From: CAWCVR01 sp963799105
GTDB taxonomy: Bacteria > Acidobacteriota > Terriglobia > Bryobacterales > Bryobacteraceae
NCBI GenBank assembly: GCA_963799105.1
Contig: CAWCVR010000010.1
Span: 496,001 to 560,000 of the forward strand
Length of the DNA: 64,000 nucleotides
Direction of reading: 5' to 3'
The notes beneath the pieces are model-generated. The model saw nothing but the letters and a program-made list of their open reading frames with translations. It had not been told where the DNA came from and searched no databases. Below, piece by piece: positions 52,333-60,470 of the stretch. Position numbers and translations under genes: made by a program. Numbering within the stretch: position 1 is the stretch's first letter; the number at the start of each line of letters is the position of its first letter.

Positions 52333-52338
52333 ATTATA
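52333..52338 (-). promoter_or_regulatory. TATAAT -10 box before the outer membrane protein
   Basis: On the minus strand TATAAT occupies 52338 to 52333 in AT-rich DNA (ATTGTAAATC... region), with a poor -35. A start near 52326 would give a 20-base leader to ATG 52304. This is the only obvious promoter for the train of nine genes downstream. Confidence 0.5.
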
Positions 52339-52444
52339 AATGATTGTAAAGAAGATGGATAAGGGGAAGTTCGATGTGCCTGCCCTTCACAGGTGTGGAA
52401 CTAAGGATGTGGCCGGAAAAGGCGCCCGGAGCGGAGCCGCGAGA

Positions 52445-52873
52445 CTACAGGACCTTGGCCAATTCGGCCGCGAATGCGCTGCGCGGAGTCTGGTCCCGGT
52501 CCTTGCCGCGGCGTGGTTTGCGGTCGGGTCTTGGCTGGGCCCGCGGCGCACCGGATGGCGCACCGGATGGCGCACCCGCGCCCGTCGCAGCCTGCTGCGG
52601 AGCGCGCGGAGCGTCCTTGCCCTTGGGCGGTTGGGCCGGGTTGGCCCGAAGCAGCCGGTCTTCCAGCGGTGCGCGGTCGAAACGGCGGATGATGGACGCC
52701 ATTTCGTCGGCCGTAGGCGCTTCGACAAATGCGAAGCCCTTGGATTCCTGCGTTTCGTGGTTGCGGATCACCTTCACGGCATCGGCCACGAGATCTTCGG
52801 CGGCCAGCCATTGTTTGATGTCATCGGCGGTGACCCAGGTAGGGAGGTTGCCCAGAAATACGGTGAAGCTCAT
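52445..52873 (-). CDS. RRM-type RNA-binding protein
   Basis: 142 residues. RNP2 is VFLGNLP (residues 5-11) and RNP1 KGFAFVEA (about 45-52), the paired aromatic motifs of an RRM. Residues 82-125 are disordered with GAPSGAPSGAPR-like tetrapeptides (12-bp DNA repeats GGATGGCGCACC) and RKPRRGK basic parts. Bacterial single-RRM proteins are cold or stress regulated and bind RNA. Start ATG 52873 is inferred from the domain. It is divergent from the crotonase gene and convergent in position with nothing; the 165 bp upstream (52874-53038) presumably carry its promoter. Confidence 0.9.
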   Translation of the reverse strand: MSFTVFLGNLPTWVTADDIKQWLAAEDLVADAVKVIRNHETQESKGFAFVEAPTADEMASIIRRFDRAPLEDRLLRANPAQPPKGKDAPRAPQQAATGAGAPSGAPSGAPRAQPRPDRKPRRGKDRDQTPRSAFAAELAKVL

Positions 52874-53038
52874 TCAGTGATTATCTGACTCCGTTGGATG
52901 GATTTGCGGCACTTCAAGGAGAGGATTCCGATCTGCCACCTAGATAGTATCAGAGAGCCCAGCCGGATTGCAAACCATTAGAAACCCCTACGCGCCACCG
53001 CGAAGAGTACTTCGAGTACCATCGTAAAGGCCCCAGAC

Positions 53039-53815
53039 ATGGACTACGAGACCCTTTCCGTCACCCGCGAGGGCGCCGCCGCGGTGGTGACCCTGAACCG
53101 CCCCGAGCGCCGCAACGCCCTATCCACGGGCATGGCGCGCGAGTTGATCGCCTGCCTGGACGAACTCGGCCGCGATAGCGGCGTCCGCGCCGTGATCCTG
53201 GCCGCCACCGGAAGCGTCTTCTGCGCCGGTCACGACCTCTCCGAGATGACCGGCCGCGAAATCCACGAATACCGCCTGATTTTCGACCTGTGCGGCGAGC
53301 TGATGATGAAGATTCCGGCCATCCCGCAGCCGGTGATCGCCCAGGTGCAAGGCGCCGCTACCGCCGCCGGATGCCAACTGGTGGCCTCCTGCGACCTGGC
53401 GATCGCCGCCGAAGAGGCCTGGTTCGCCACCCCTGGCGTCAAGATCGGCCTCTCCTGCACCACCCCCCTGGTGGCCCTCACGCGGGTCATTGGCCGCAAG
53501 CGCGCGCTCCACATGGCGCTGACCGGCGAGCCGGTGGACGCGCGCACGGCCGCCGAGTGGGGTCTGATCAACCAGGCGGTTCCGGCCGCGTCGCTCTCCG
53601 GCTCGACGCGCGCCCTCGCCGCCAGGATAGCCGAGGCCAGCCCCCTGACGACGGCCATCACCAAGCGGGCGTTCTACGCGCAGATCGACCTGGACCTGCC
53701 CCAGGCGTACGCCTATGCCAAGGAAGTGATGTGCCTGAACGCCATGGCCGCCGACGCGCAGGAAGGCATCCATGCGTTCCTGGCCAGGCGCGCGCCCCGC
53801 TGGACGGGGAAGTGA
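53039..53815 (+). CDS. Enoyl-CoA hydratase/isomerase family protein, ECHDC3-like
   Basis: 258 residues of crotonase fold: LNRPERRNALSTGMARELI, VFCAGHDLSEM (CoA pocket), QGAATAAGCQLVASCDLAIAAEEAWFATPGVKIGL. The two catalytic glutamates of enoyl-CoA hydratase are absent: position 113 is Gln (GCQL) and 133 is Gly (TPGV). The same substitutions occur in the ECHDC3 branch, and 'TAAGCQLVASCD' matches it closely, so hydratase activity is unlikely. The start ATG follows a short AT-poor leader. Its last bases form the left copy of the direct repeat that brackets the AAA-protease insertion. Confidence 0.88.
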   Translation: MDYETLSVTREGAAAVVTLNRPERRNALSTGMARELIACLDELGRDSGVRAVILAATGSVFCAGHDLSEMTGREIHEYRLIFDLCGELMMKIPAIPQPVIAQVQGAATAAGCQLVASCDLAIAAEEAWFATPGVKIGLSCTTPLVALTRVIGRKRALHMALTGEPVDARTAAEWGLINQAVPAASLSGSTRALAARIAEASPLTTAITKRAFYAQIDLDLPQAYAYAKEVMCLNAMAADAQEGIHAFLARRAPRWTGK

Positions 53816-53817
53816 GC
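53799..53817 (+). repeat. Left 19-bp direct repeat (end of crotonase gene)
   Basis: GCTGGACGGGGAAGTGAGC covers the last codons and stop of the crotonase gene plus two bases. It matches 57467-57485 at 18 of 19 positions. Confidence 0.85.
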
Positions 53818-54131
53818 GTGGTGTTGGTCTGCACCGCGGAGCCCAGCGGAGCGCTCCGATGAGCCGGGACGAGGGACCCACCTTCCTTGCGCGGCGGAGC
53901 GCAGGGATGGTAATGAAGGCTCTCGGGGGCCGGATTCTTGTCCGCAGTCAATGACTCGGACGAGTGCGCCACGTCGCCTGGAGGCTCCGGCAACTTGCGC
54001 GGGCCAGCCACGAACCGGGCGCGAGGGAGCTTTGGCCGGTGAACGATCCGGCGGGATGCCGCACCACGCCAGAGCAGGGCGTACGCCCGCACCGGAAAGG
54101 GCTTAAACTTGTAAGATCGTAGCGTTTGCCG

Positions 54132-55049
54132 ATGCCAACCATCGACCATCTTTCGAAGCTATTTAAAGCACTGGGGCGCAAGGACCTGCCCGCCGCCGCT
54201 GAGGTGGCTGGCGAGATAGCGTCCGAAGAGGAAAAGAAGGGACACGGCACGGCTGCTCAACTGCTGCGAGGGTCGTTGGTGCCAAACGGGACGAAGGTTC
54301 TTTCCGCCCAGGACGGGGCGTTTGGACACAATGGCGAGGCCGCGTTCCTGCTCACTGCGCTCTCGCGCGGCAGAAGCAACGCCTTGCTGGGCGAGATCGA
54401 ATTGAGGAGCGATGCCAGGGAGCGGTTCGCAGAGATCATCCAGGAGTTCAGCCACCAGCCCGAGATTCAGTCCCTCGGTATCCGCCGCAGGAGCAAGCTC
54501 ATATTCCACGGGCCGCCCGGGTGCGGAAAGAGCCTTGCCGCCCAGGCGTTGGCTAACGAACTGCACTTGCCTCTTTTCGTAGTTCGGTTTGACTCCGTGA
54601 TCGGCGCGTACCTTGGGCAGACTGCGTCGCACCTCAGGCAGTTGTTCCAATTCGCCGAGTCCACTCGCTGCGTGCTCCTGTTTGACGAAATTGACGCCCT
54701 CGGGAAGCAACGCGGCAGTCCGACTGAGGTGGGTGAGTTGGACCGCATCGTCATTGCGTTGATGCAGGAGTTGGAGATCTCCGATTTGCCCGGTTTCGTC
54801 ATCGCCACATCCAACCTGCCCGACAGCTTGGACCACGCTCTCTGGCGGCGTTTCGACATGGCGTTCAAGTTTCCGGGGCCAAGCAGCCAAGAGATCAACA
54901 GGTTCTCCTATGCTAAAGCCAACGCCTTCGGTCTGAAGATCACCCCGGCTCTTGCAAAGCGCGTCGGCAGCCTGAAGAATTACGCGGAAGTGGAGCGTGC
55001 GATTGAGGACGAGGCGCGCCGGCGCGCCCTTCGGCGTCTGGGTACATAA
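54132..55049 (+). CDS. AAA+ ATPase, partner of the subtilase
   Basis: 305 residues from ATG 54132. A helical N-terminal domain of about 115 residues is followed by an AAA+ module: Walker A GPPGCGKS at 127-134, Walker B LLFDEID at 182-188, sensor-1 ATSN at 225-228 and an Arg pair at 239-240 (WRRFD). This is the FtsH/CDC48-like 'classic' AAA arrangement. It presumably acts as a ring that senses or unfolds something and controls or feeds the protease encoded 3 bp downstream. Such AAA-subtilase pairs recur in variable regions; a defence role is inferred, not shown. No signal peptide. Confidence 0.9.
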   Translation: MPTIDHLSKLFKALGRKDLPAAAEVAGEIASEEEKKGHGTAAQLLRGSLVPNGTKVLSAQDGAFGHNGEAAFLLTALSRGRSNALLGEIELRSDARERFAEIIQEFSHQPEIQSLGIRRRSKLIFHGPPGCGKSLAAQALANELHLPLFVVRFDSVIGAYLGQTASHLRQLFQFAESTRCVLLFDEIDALGKQRGSPTEVGELDRIVIALMQELEISDLPGFVIATSNLPDSLDHALWRRFDMAFKFPGPSSQEINRFSYAKANAFGLKITPALAKRVGSLKNYAEVERAIEDEARRRALRRLGT

Positions 55050-55052
55050 GAG

Positions 55053-57419
55053 ATGCCCGACTCGGAAAGGCGCTCCCCCACCACGTTCTACCTCAACGAG
55101 CAGCACGAACTGTCCCGGGGTGCCAAGACCGGCGGTGGCAGGTTACTCCAGTACCATGGAATCGATTGGGCGATGAAAGGCCGCCGGATCGCAGAAACAC
55201 TGGAGTGGGTGAGATCTTCGATCCAGGCATCGAAGGACCCGCTGCGGGACAGCCACTACTTCGTCCTAGCGAAGGCCGAAGCTGCTGTTCAGAAGGAATC
55301 CAGGGACAAGCGGAAGGCCCCGGACGGCGTTCTTAGCGAACCCGTCCGCTACCAGGAGGGGGATTCTAGAGTCTTCCGGCGGCTGGGCATGGACCTCGTG
55401 GAAGTAACGGGCGTGGGCGATGCCGTGGTGCATATTCGCCCCGAGCGCCTGGAACAGCTCGTGTCAACGACGAGAATTCTCGGCGAAGTCGGGCCCCGGG
55501 AGCAGGCGCGGTGGGCAAGCATTAACTCGTTTGGTCTGATTCCTTGGGAGCTGAGGATTGACGAATCCTGGGTGCGGTCGCTGCGGGCGCATACGCCAAC
55601 GGACGCCGTGGTCGAGTTTCAACCGCTCCTTACGAGGTCCGAAATTGACACGCTGTTGCGTTCGCTTGCGGCTCACCTCAAACAGGAAAGGCGCGAGGCG
55701 ATCACAGGTATCGGCGCCGACTTTTCCGGAAGGAACTGGGTGCGTGGGCGCCTTACCCCGGAGTCCTTGAGACTAGTCGCCAAGCTGTATTACTCTGTGC
55801 AGACGCTGCACTCCCCGTTGACCTCTCTGGTGGTTTCAACCCGGCTTGAGAAAGAAGTGAAATCGCCAATGGCACCGTCCAAATTCAAGGTGCCCGACAT
55901 CCCAACGCTTCCAACTGTAGCCGTTCTTGACACGGGTGTGCCTGCCGACCATTCGATTCTGGCCAAATATCGACGGGGAGCATATGTGGCGCCTGATTCT
56001 GTCGGCGCGCCAGCCGGCGATCATGGTTCTTTTGTGGCATCGCGCATCGTTTTCGGCGATCCGGACTTTGGAGATGGCGCCCCGGCTACGCCTGCTGGTG
56101 GTTGCAGGTTTTACGACGCGCTCGTCGCAACGTCCTCCAAGGCCATCGACGACAAGAGCGTATTCCCAGCACTGCAGGCAATCGCTGCCACCGCGCCTGA
56201 TGTGCGAGTTTTCAATCTGAGCTTCGACACTCGCCCGCTGGGTCTCCTGGAGTTCACCAAGAGACGGGAGAACCTGCTGCTCGTTCAGGATCTCGATAAC
56301 CTCATCTTTCGAGACGATCTCTTGGTGGTCGTTGCTGCCGGCAATTCGCGTGAGGGCACCCAACCGAAGCGGCTCTATCCGGGGCACTTCGACGATCCCG
56401 AATGGCAATTGGGAGCTTGGGCCAGAAGCTTCAACTCTCTGACGTGCGGATCGCTGGTGAAGAAGCTGTCCGCAGGTGGCTTGGTCACCACGCAAGGCTG
56501 GCCCAGCCCGTTTACCCGGGTTGGCCCTGGCTTGTGCGATTCTCCGAAGCCCGACTTCTCCGACAATGGCGGAAACTCGACACCAGCGATGCATCTGTCG
56601 CCGGGTCTCGGCGTGTGGGGACTAACGGCGGCTGCGCAATGGGAAGACCGGTCGGGGACGTCATTCGCCGCACCCCTGTTGGCTCGCGAAGCATCGTTCG
56701 CATTCAATCTCCTGCAAAGGGCCTGCATACAGGGCGCCAGGCCCTACGCTGTCACGGTGAAAGCTTTCCTGAATCTGACAGCCACGCCCCCCCATGTGAC
56801 CGGCGCCGCACAGAGACTGGGACTCCGCGCCCTTGGTAGAGGCGTGGCGCGCAGCACGCGGCTTGCCGGACCGCATCGTGGCACCGCCGTATTGATGTGG
56901 CAGGGAGTTCTTGAAGGGCCGCGTGACATCGCCAGGGTTACGCTGCCCATTCCGTTTGTCTGGTACGAGAACTCCACCCGGCCGAGACTGCGGCTGGTAG
57001 TTTCTTGGGATCCTCCGGTCAATGCAGCCGTGGACGGATTGTGGGCAACCCGAAAGGTCAGCGCTCATCTGAAGGCCCGCCCAGACGAGTTGTCACTTCA
57101 TGGCACGAAGGGCGGGCATCCTAGCTACCCGCTTGTTGACAGGACGTACGACCTCAAAAAACTGCCGAAGGGGGCCTCCGTCGAGGGGGACATTTGGCTG
57201 ATTGAACTGAGTTACGATCAGACCGCAGACTACCACCCCGGCATGACCTTCACCCCTCAGCAGCGAGTTGCCTTCGTCGCGGAACTGTTCGACGCTGGCG
57301 ATCACCCGGTCAGTCCACAGGCCGCTCTGCAGGCACTCCCGTCCGCGGTGACGATGACGAGACTGAGCATCCCGCCGGAGTCTGTAAGAACGGCCGTTAT
57401 CGTCAAACCGATCAGCTAG
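55053..57419 (+). CDS. S8 (subtilisin-like) serine protease
   Basis: 788 residues, no signal peptide, so probably cytoplasmic, unusual for a subtilase. The catalytic triad is complete: Asp293 (VLDTGVP), His324 (GDHGSFVAS) and Ser537 (GTSFAAP), with oxyanion Asn431 (AAGNS). The 290-residue N-terminal region (helical, no known domain) and a 230-residue C-terminal beta-rich region are likely for partner and substrate recognition. It forms an operon with the AAA+ ATPase, 3 bp apart. Comparable pairs are annotated only as 'S8 family peptidase' with 'AAA family ATPase'. Confidence 0.92.
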   Translation: MPDSERRSPTTFYLNEQHELSRGAKTGGGRLLQYHGIDWAMKGRRIAETLEWVRSSIQASKDPLRDSHYFVLAKAEAAVQKESRDKRKAPDGVLSEPVRYQEGDSRVFRRLGMDLVEVTGVGDAVVHIRPERLEQLVSTTRILGEVGPREQARWASINSFGLIPWELRIDESWVRSLRAHTPTDAVVEFQPLLTRSEIDTLLRSLAAHLKQERREAITGIGADFSGRNWVRGRLTPESLRLVAKLYYSVQTLHSPLTSLVVSTRLEKEVKSPMAPSKFKVPDIPTLPTVAVLDTGVPADHSILAKYRRGAYVAPDSVGAPAGDHGSFVASRIVFGDPDFGDGAPATPAGGCRFYDALVATSSKAIDDKSVFPALQAIAATAPDVRVFNLSFDTRPLGLLEFTKRRENLLLVQDLDNLIFRDDLLVVVAAGNSREGTQPKRLYPGHFDDPEWQLGAWARSFNSLTCGSLVKKLSAGGLVTTQGWPSPFTRVGPGLCDSPKPDFSDNGGNSTPAMHLSPGLGVWGLTAAAQWEDRSGTSFAAPLLAREASFAFNLLQRACIQGARPYAVTVKAFLNLTATPPHVTGAAQRLGLRALGRGVARSTRLAGPHRGTAVLMWQGVLEGPRDIARVTLPIPFVWYENSTRPRLRLVVSWDPPVNAAVDGLWATRKVSAHLKARPDELSLHGTKGGHPSYPLVDRTYDLKKLPKGASVEGDIWLIELSYDQTADYHPGMTFTPQQRVAFVAELFDAGDHPVSPQAALQALPSAVTMTRLSIPPESVRTAVIVKPIS

Positions 57420-57466
57420 CAGAAGGGATGGCTGTCAACCGGATGCTGTGCTGGCACTGCCCCCGG

Positions 57467-57485
57467 GCTGGACCGGGAAGTGAGC
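57467..57485 (+). repeat. Right 19-bp direct repeat
   Basis: GCTGGACCGGGAAGTGAGC; differs from the left copy at 53799-53817 only at the eighth base (C for G). It lies just upstream of the convergent GT39-like gene's stop (57488). Confidence 0.85.
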
Positions 57486-57487
57486 CA

Positions 57488-58885
57488 TCACCGCCCCGCG
57501 ATTCTCCGGTAGATCACCGTCCCGCCCGTCCGCCCCACCTCGATGTACCCCGCCATCCACTCCCGCAGTTCCGGGTAGTTGCCGATAGCCAATTGCGGAT
57601 TGTACGGCCCCAACCCGTCCGCCACGAACGCGGGCGAGGATTTCGCCAACTCCGCCCGCCGCGCGGCCGCCTGCACGGTTTCCACCGGGCGCGAGCCGGT
57701 GAGATGGCGGTCGGCGGGAACTCCCGTCAGCGGCTGCGAATCCAGGTACACCGTGGCCGCCGGTAAGTGCGTATACACGTACAATTCGGGCCGGTATCCC
57801 CACGCCAGCAGCGTATCGCCGGGCTTGGCCAGCGGGCGGATCAGCGCGGCTGCCGCGCGGCTGTCGCGGTCCATCGCCGTGTCGCGCCACTCCCCGCCAC
57901 GCAAGGCCGTCACGTATGAGGGAGCGAAGCGCGCCAGCGGTATCGCCAGTAGCGCCACCACCGCCAGCGCGCGCTTGCGCTCCAGCATCGTGAACCCGCG
58001 CGCCGCCATCAGCGCCACCACCGGCAGCGCCAGAAAGTAGTACCGCGGAAAAAACCGCAGCCCCGCCTGTACGCCCACCGCCGCCACCAGCAGCCAGGCC
58101 AGGAACGGATACACGTCCCGCTTCCGCCCGGCGAATGCGAACCACGCCGCCGCCACCACGGCCGCCGCGTGAAACGCCATCCAACCCAGTGTCCGCAAGG
58201 CGCCGTTCCACAGCGGAGACCGCTCGAACGGCGACGCGGCATACAGCCGTCCCCAGCTCCAGACTTCCTCCCACCAGCCGCCCAGCGCTCCCGACGCGCC
58301 CAGCCACGCCGCCATGGCGCCGCCCACCGCCGCAAAACCCGCCGCCATCCAGCCGATGCCCCGCGGGTCCCAGAGCGCGCACACCGCCGCCACCAGCAGT
58401 CCCTTGGGGCTTGTCCAGAACGCCGCGCCCGCCGCCACGCCGGCCCAGAATGGCCGGCCCTTCCAGGCCATCCAGACCGCCAGCACGTGCGGCGCCACCA
58501 TCAGCAGGTCGGACGCCACCGGGATCGCCGAGGAGGGAAAATCGAAAACCAGGAAGAAGCCCATGAGCCCCGCCGCCCACGCGCCCTCGCGCGCGCTCCA
58601 CCGGTCGCGCGCGAATCCATAGGCGATCCAGCACACCAGCAGCGCGTACAACGCGCCCGCGATGCGCAACGCCGCCCCATCGCGCGCGCCGAAGAGCAGG
58701 TACGCCAGGGGCAGCAGCGGCGGCTTATCGAACCAGATGTCGCGATACAGCACACGACCCCGCGCCATCTGTTGGGCCGCCGCCAGAGGATAGGCGTCGC
58801 CCTCCCACAGAATGCCGACATGGCACAGGTGCGCCGCCACCAGGACGGCGAAAAGCGCCACGAAAAGAAGTCGAGGGTTGCGCAC
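57488..58885 (-). CDS. GT39/ArnT-like membrane glycosyltransferase
   Basis: 465 residues with about ten membrane segments. The first extracytoplasmic loop starts ILWEGDAYPLAAAQQMARGRVLYRDIWFDKPPLLPLAYLLFG; the acidic EGD is the catalytic position and DKPP(L) the hallmark of the PMT_2/GT39 family (dolichyl-phosphate-mannose mannosyltransferase-like). It transfers a sugar from a polyprenyl phosphate donor to a protein or lipid in the periplasm. The soluble end (VETVQAAARRAELAKSSPAFVADGLGPYNPQLAIGNYPELREW) is typical. It is convergent with the inserted cassette and divergent from the YprB-like gene. Confidence 0.85.
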   Translation of the reverse strand: MRNPRLLFVALFAVLVAAHLCHVGILWEGDAYPLAAAQQMARGRVLYRDIWFDKPPLLPLAYLLFGARDGAALRIAGALYALLVCWIAYGFARDRWSAREGAWAAGLMGFFLVFDFPSSAIPVASDLLMVAPHVLAVWMAWKGRPFWAGVAAGAAFWTSPKGLLVAAVCALWDPRGIGWMAAGFAAVGGAMAAWLGASGALGGWWEEVWSWGRLYAASPFERSPLWNGALRTLGWMAFHAAAVVAAAWFAFAGRKRDVYPFLAWLLVAAVGVQAGLRFFPRYYFLALPVVALMAARGFTMLERKRALAVVALLAIPLARFAPSYVTALRGGEWRDTAMDRDSRAAAALIRPLAKPGDTLLAWGYRPELYVYTHLPAATVYLDSQPLTGVPADRHLTGSRPVETVQAAARRAELAKSSPAFVADGLGPYNPQLAIGNYPELREWMAGYIEVGRTGGTVIYRRIAGR

Positions 58886-58910
58886 GGGAATCCCCCCAGA
58901 CTATAGCAAC

Positions 58911-58940
58911 TTGAATCGCACTGTCCAAACCCGCTATATT
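58911..58940 (+). promoter_or_regulatory. Promoter of the YprB-like nuclease gene
   Basis: TTGAAT (58911-58916), 18-bp spacer, TATATT (58935-58940). The predicted start around 58947 leaves a short leader to ATG 58961. Confidence 0.6.
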
Positions 58941-58960
58941 AGGCAAAGAAAAAGCGAAGC

Positions 58961-60223
58961 ATGGAGGACATCCGGCAACAGCTCGCTCTCTTGCGCCAGC
59001 GCATCGCGCGAATCGACCGCAAGTACGCCGATGCCGCCGCATCTCCAGCGCCCGCGCCCGCCCCGCCCCACCCGCGCGACACCACCGGGTTCATCGAAGA
59101 GCTGATCCGCGGCGAAGTGGTCTCCACGCCCCACGGTGCGCACTTCGAAACCGAGAAACTGTGGGAGCGCCATCGCCGCCACGGCAGCATGGACATTTCC
59201 GCGCTCGCCGAACTCCCCTCTGATCTTCTGGCGCAGCTCTCGGCCGGAGCTATCCCCGAGACCGACCCCACCCGCTGGGCCTTTCTGGACACGGAAACCA
59301 CCGGCCTGGCGGGCGGCACCGGCACCTACGCGTTCCTGGTGGGCGTGGGCTCCATCGAGCCGGCCGGCTTCCGCCTGCGCCAGTTCTTCATGCGCGACTA
59401 TGGCGACGAGCCGTCCATGCTCAGCCGCCTCTCCGAGCACCTGTCGCGGTTCGACGTGCTCATTACCTACAACGGCAAGGCTTTCGACCAGCCGCTGCTG
59501 GAGACACGCTACCGCATGTCGCGCGCCCGCCATCCCTTCGGCCGCATGGAGCACCTCGACCTGCTTTTCGGCGCGCGCCGCCTCTGGAAGTTGCGCCTGG
59601 AAAGCTGCCGCCTGGTGGACCTGGAGAGTCAGATTCTGGGAGTGGAGCGCCAGGGCGATCTGCCCGGCGAGATGATTCCCTACGTCTACTTCGACTACCT
59701 GCGGTCCAAGGAAGCGTTCCGCCTGGTTCCGGTTCTTCACCACAACTCGATCGACATTCTTTCGCTGGCCTGCCTGACCGCCATCGTGCCGTTTGCGTTC
59801 CGCTCGCCCGAGGACGCCGCCGTGCGCCACGGCGCCGACCTGATCGGCCTGGCCCGCTGGCTCTCTCAGGCGGAGCGGCGCGAGGAAGCCCTGCGCCTCT
59901 ACCGCCGCGCGGTGGATATGGGCCTTCCCGATGCGCTGCTCTTCAAGACGCTCTGGGAAATCGCCGCTCTCGAAAAGCGCCTGGGCCGGCCGGACGCGGC
60001 CCTGGCGGTGGTCGCCGATCTGGCGGCTTCGCGCAATCCCTATCGCCTGCGCGCCATCGAGGAACTGGCCAAGCACTACGAGCACCGCGAGCGCAATTTC
60101 GCCATGGCTCTCGAAATGACGCGCGGCGCGCTGGCCCTGGAGGACACCCCGGAGATCCGCCGCCGCGAGCGCCGTTTGCGGTTGCGCGTGGAACGGTCGC
60201 GGACGCCGCGGCTGGCGCTGTAG
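58961..60223 (+). CDS. YprB-type RNase H-like exonuclease with TPR tail
   Basis: 420 residues. Residues about 108-270 are a DEDD-type RNase H-like fold: AFLDTETTGLAGGTGTYAFLVGVG (first Asp/Glu), FDVLITYNGKAFDQPLLETRY (second Asp) and VPVLHHNSIDILSLACLT (last Asp), which is the YprB/RNase_H_2 family of predicted 3'-5' exonucleases. A helical TPR-like tail (about 290-400: ALRLYRRAVDMGLPDALLFKTLWEIAALEKRLGRPDAALAV) follows. The N-terminal 50 residues are Pro/Ala linker. In Bacillus, YprB sits next to helicase YprA; no helicase is adjacent here. Followed by 247 bp with nothing clear. Confidence 0.85.
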   Translation: MEDIRQQLALLRQRIARIDRKYADAAASPAPAPAPPHPRDTTGFIEELIRGEVVSTPHGAHFETEKLWERHRRHGSMDISALAELPSDLLAQLSAGAIPETDPTRWAFLDTETTGLAGGTGTYAFLVGVGSIEPAGFRLRQFFMRDYGDEPSMLSRLSEHLSRFDVLITYNGKAFDQPLLETRYRMSRARHPFGRMEHLDLLFGARRLWKLRLESCRLVDLESQILGVERQGDLPGEMIPYVYFDYLRSKEAFRLVPVLHHNSIDILSLACLTAIVPFAFRSPEDAAVRHGADLIGLARWLSQAERREEALRLYRRAVDMGLPDALLFKTLWEIAALEKRLGRPDAALAVVADLAASRNPYRLRAIEELAKHYEHRERNFAMALEMTRGALALEDTPEIRRRERRLRLRVERSRTPRLAL

Positions 60224-60470
60224 CGCCGGAAGCGATGCACCCCGGGCCGGGGCGAACTGGCGCAGCCAAGGGATGACCCGCGGCCGGCTGCCGCGCGCCG
60301 GTTGAGGCCGCTGCTTTATGGCATTCTGCCGGTCCTGTTCGGCTTTGGGTTGCGCCGCACAGCCGTTGCCCTGGCCGCCCTCGGCCGGCTTATCCCTGGA
60401 AACCAGTTCGGGCCTCAACTCCGCGGCGCGGGACTTCCAGGCGCATCCCCGCGCCCGGCGCGCCGGAATC

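Larger units (their letters stand above)
53816..57485. mobile_element. Putative 3.67-kb insertion carrying the AAA ATPase / S8 protease cassette
   Basis: The segment starts after the crotonase stop and ends with the second 19-bp repeat. Joining the flanks at the repeat would restore crotonase (…WTGK stop) followed 4 bp later by the stop of the convergent GT39-like gene, a tight arrangement normal in this genome. The right copy, read in frame, also ends PPGWTGK-stop, like APRWTGK-stop of the intact gene. Third-position GC is visibly lower inside than in neighbours. No integrase, transposase or att-adjacent tRNA is seen. The first 316 bp (53816-54131) hold no gene; AT-rich GGCTTAAACTTGTAAGAT at about 54100-54117 may be the promoter. 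Confidence 0.6.

Noticed and set aside
53816..54131. tRNA or integrase remnant at the left end of the AAA-protease insertion
   Set aside because: No cloverleaf or recombinase-like sequence could be found; only non-coding sequence and a weak promoter are visible.
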